Shown piece by piece: positions 63,145 to 64,000 of a stretch of 64,000 bases of DNA (positions are counted from its first letter, which is position 1; each line of letters opens with the position of its first letter). The DNA is from Dyadobacter sp. CY326. GTDB lineage: Bacteria; Bacteroidota; Bacteroidia; Cytophagales; Spirosomataceae. A program made the position numbers and the translations under genes. The DNA lies in contig NZ_JAJUXI010000004.1 of assembly GCF_021390515.1 (NCBI RefSeq), positions 434,001 through 498,000 on the forward strand, written 5' to 3'. Under the pieces are notes generated by a model. That model made no database searches. It was not told where the DNA came from and worked only from the letters and a program-made list of their open reading frames with translations.

Positions 63145-63152
63145 TATCTTTG
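63145..63152 (+). promoter_or_regulatory. -7 box of the LexA-like regulator gene
   Basis: TATCTTTG is a perfect TAnnTTTG element 44 bp upstream of the ATG at 63197. The last operator repeat ends 10 bp before it, covering the -33 region, so a bound repressor would block this promoter. Confidence 0.6.
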
Positions 63153-63196
63153 CTATTCACAAGGAGTTAACATTTTTTTTGACAGATTAGCCGCAT

Positions 63197-63973
63197 ATGC
63201 AAATCGACGAAGAGTTTAAGCGTTTTAAGCAAATTAGGGAAGAGCTGAATTTGACCCAATCTGCATTCGCGGAAGAGCTGGGCATCAGCGCGACGACTGC
63301 CGACATTGAAAGAGGCAGGACGCGGATTCCGGGACAGGTTGTAAAGGAACTTTTGAAAAAATACCATATCAATCCACTTTGGCTGTTTGGTGACAGCAAG
63401 CAGAAATATTTGAACGCGGAAAAAATATTAATGAGTCCCAAAGTCGTCACCGTCGACAGCACGGGCAATGACAACATTGTGTTGGTCAATGCAAAAGCAG
63501 CGGCGGGTTATCCCAACAATATTGGCGATGCGCAGTGGTTTGAAACTTTACCGGCTTTTTCAATTCCATTGCCTGAGTATCGCAATGCCACGTTTCGTGG
63601 ATTTCAGGTCGATGGGGATAGCATGATGCCTGTGCTTCATTCGGGAGAGTGGATCGTTGGTAAGGCGTTGGATGATTGGGAGGATTTAAATCCGAAGCAG
63701 ATTTATGTGGTTGTGACAGTTGATAGTATTTTGGTAAAGAAAATACAAAAAGAAAACGAGTCAACATTCGTAAACCTCATATCCTCAAATCCGGAATACA
63801 GTCCCATCCGCATTGACCGCAACGAAATTAAGGAAATTTGGATCGTCAACAGCAAGTTGACATTTGATTTGGAAGCAGACAACAAGCAAGTCAGCCTGCT
63901 AAGCCTGCATACGGAGATGAAGGAATTAAAGGAGGAGATGAAGAAGCTGGTAAAAGATGTCGTGCTGAAATAG
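63197..63973 (+). CDS. LexA-like XRE/S24 repressor, self-cleaving type
   Basis: The 258-aa protein has an N-terminal XRE helix-turn-helix (REELNLTQSAFAEELGISAT) and a C-terminal S24 peptidase domain. The S24 nucleophile is Ser142 in VDGDSMMPVL, and the catalytic Lys is at 181-182 in ILVKKI. An Ala-Gly cleavage site, AAAGY (103-104), lies between the domains. A coiled coil (KELKEEMKKLV) ends the protein. By family it is a damage-responsive repressor that cleaves itself when RecA filaments form. It is divergent from dinB and the operator repeats lie between them. It ends 27 bp before the window end. Confidence 0.92.
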   Translation: MQIDEEFKRFKQIREELNLTQSAFAEELGISATTADIERGRTRIPGQVVKELLKKYHINPLWLFGDSKQKYLNAEKILMSPKVVTVDSTGNDNIVLVNAKAAAGYPNNIGDAQWFETLPAFSIPLPEYRNATFRGFQVDGDSMMPVLHSGEWIVGKALDDWEDLNPKQIYVVVTVDSILVKKIQKENESTFVNLISSNPEYSPIRIDRNEIKEIWIVNSKLTFDLEADNKQVSLLSLHTEMKELKEEMKKLVKDVVLK

Positions 63974-64000
63974 CACGATTAGCCAAGGTCAAAAGTCGAA

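Overview
The window looks like a chromosomal segment of a Bacteroidota bacterium of the Cytophagales type, close to Dyadobacter or Spirosoma. The evidence is direct: several genes have the Bacteroidota -7 box TAnnTTTG, Shine-Dalgarno sequences are scarce, one protein carries a type IX secretion (T9SS) sorting domain, and there are three approximately 800-residue FtsX/MacB-type permeases of the kind that is abundant in this group. Genus is inferred from gene style, not from a marker search. I saw no rRNA, tRNA, CRISPR array or insertion sequence.

Layout. 1-5.7 kb: end of an FtsX-type permease, a small conserved-looking ORF, then a compact minus-strand cluster (DUF885 peptidase-like lipoprotein, GNAT acetyltransferase, CBM9-like secreted protein, class A beta-lactamase-like serine hydrolase). 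5.8-12 kb: an ECF sigma factor with no anti-sigma gene beside it, a T9SS cargo protein with three repeated modules, a GH1 beta-glucosidase, an orphan antitoxin-like ORF and a DUF4097 beta-repeat protein. 12-20 kb: HhH protein, LOG-family hydrolase, rpiB, a polytopic membrane protein, rbfA with a LolC/E-like permease, and an M1 aminopeptidase. 20-25.4 kb: LacI-type regulator, a possible small RNA, a PaaE-like reductase in an operon with a DxDDTA terpene-cyclase-like protein, Nfu, and rplU-rpmA. 25.5-34 kb: redoxin and SMP-30 pair, DUF1361 and diacylglycerol kinase pair, an apparent two-protein fusion with a winged-helix regulator, DUF2911, recG and an FGGY kinase. 34-46.8 kb: SGNH hydrolase, two outer-membrane barrels, TolC plus ABC ATPase, a membrane-anchored OmpR-type regulator with a periplasmic partner, an MFS exporter and two tandem permeases.

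47-49.6 kb is the most accessory-looking stretch. It holds a lipoprotein with a DUF6973-like C-terminus followed by three tandem, mutually homologous lipoproteins, which may be an effector with an immunity array. 49.7-58.2 kb is mostly housekeeping: glyS, an XRE regulator, pncB, DUF3820, an M16 protease, a lipoprotein and a GT87-like membrane protein.

58-64 kb is a damage-inducible mutagenesis locus: a short DnaE, a Y-family polymerase and a divergent LexA-like XRE/S24 regulator. Four TGGA-N5-TCCA operator-like repeats lie over the divergent promoters. A HigBA toxin-antitoxin module sits on the opposite strand between the two polymerase genes. The likely logic is that the self-cleaving regulator represses itself and the polymerase, and that DNA damage releases both.
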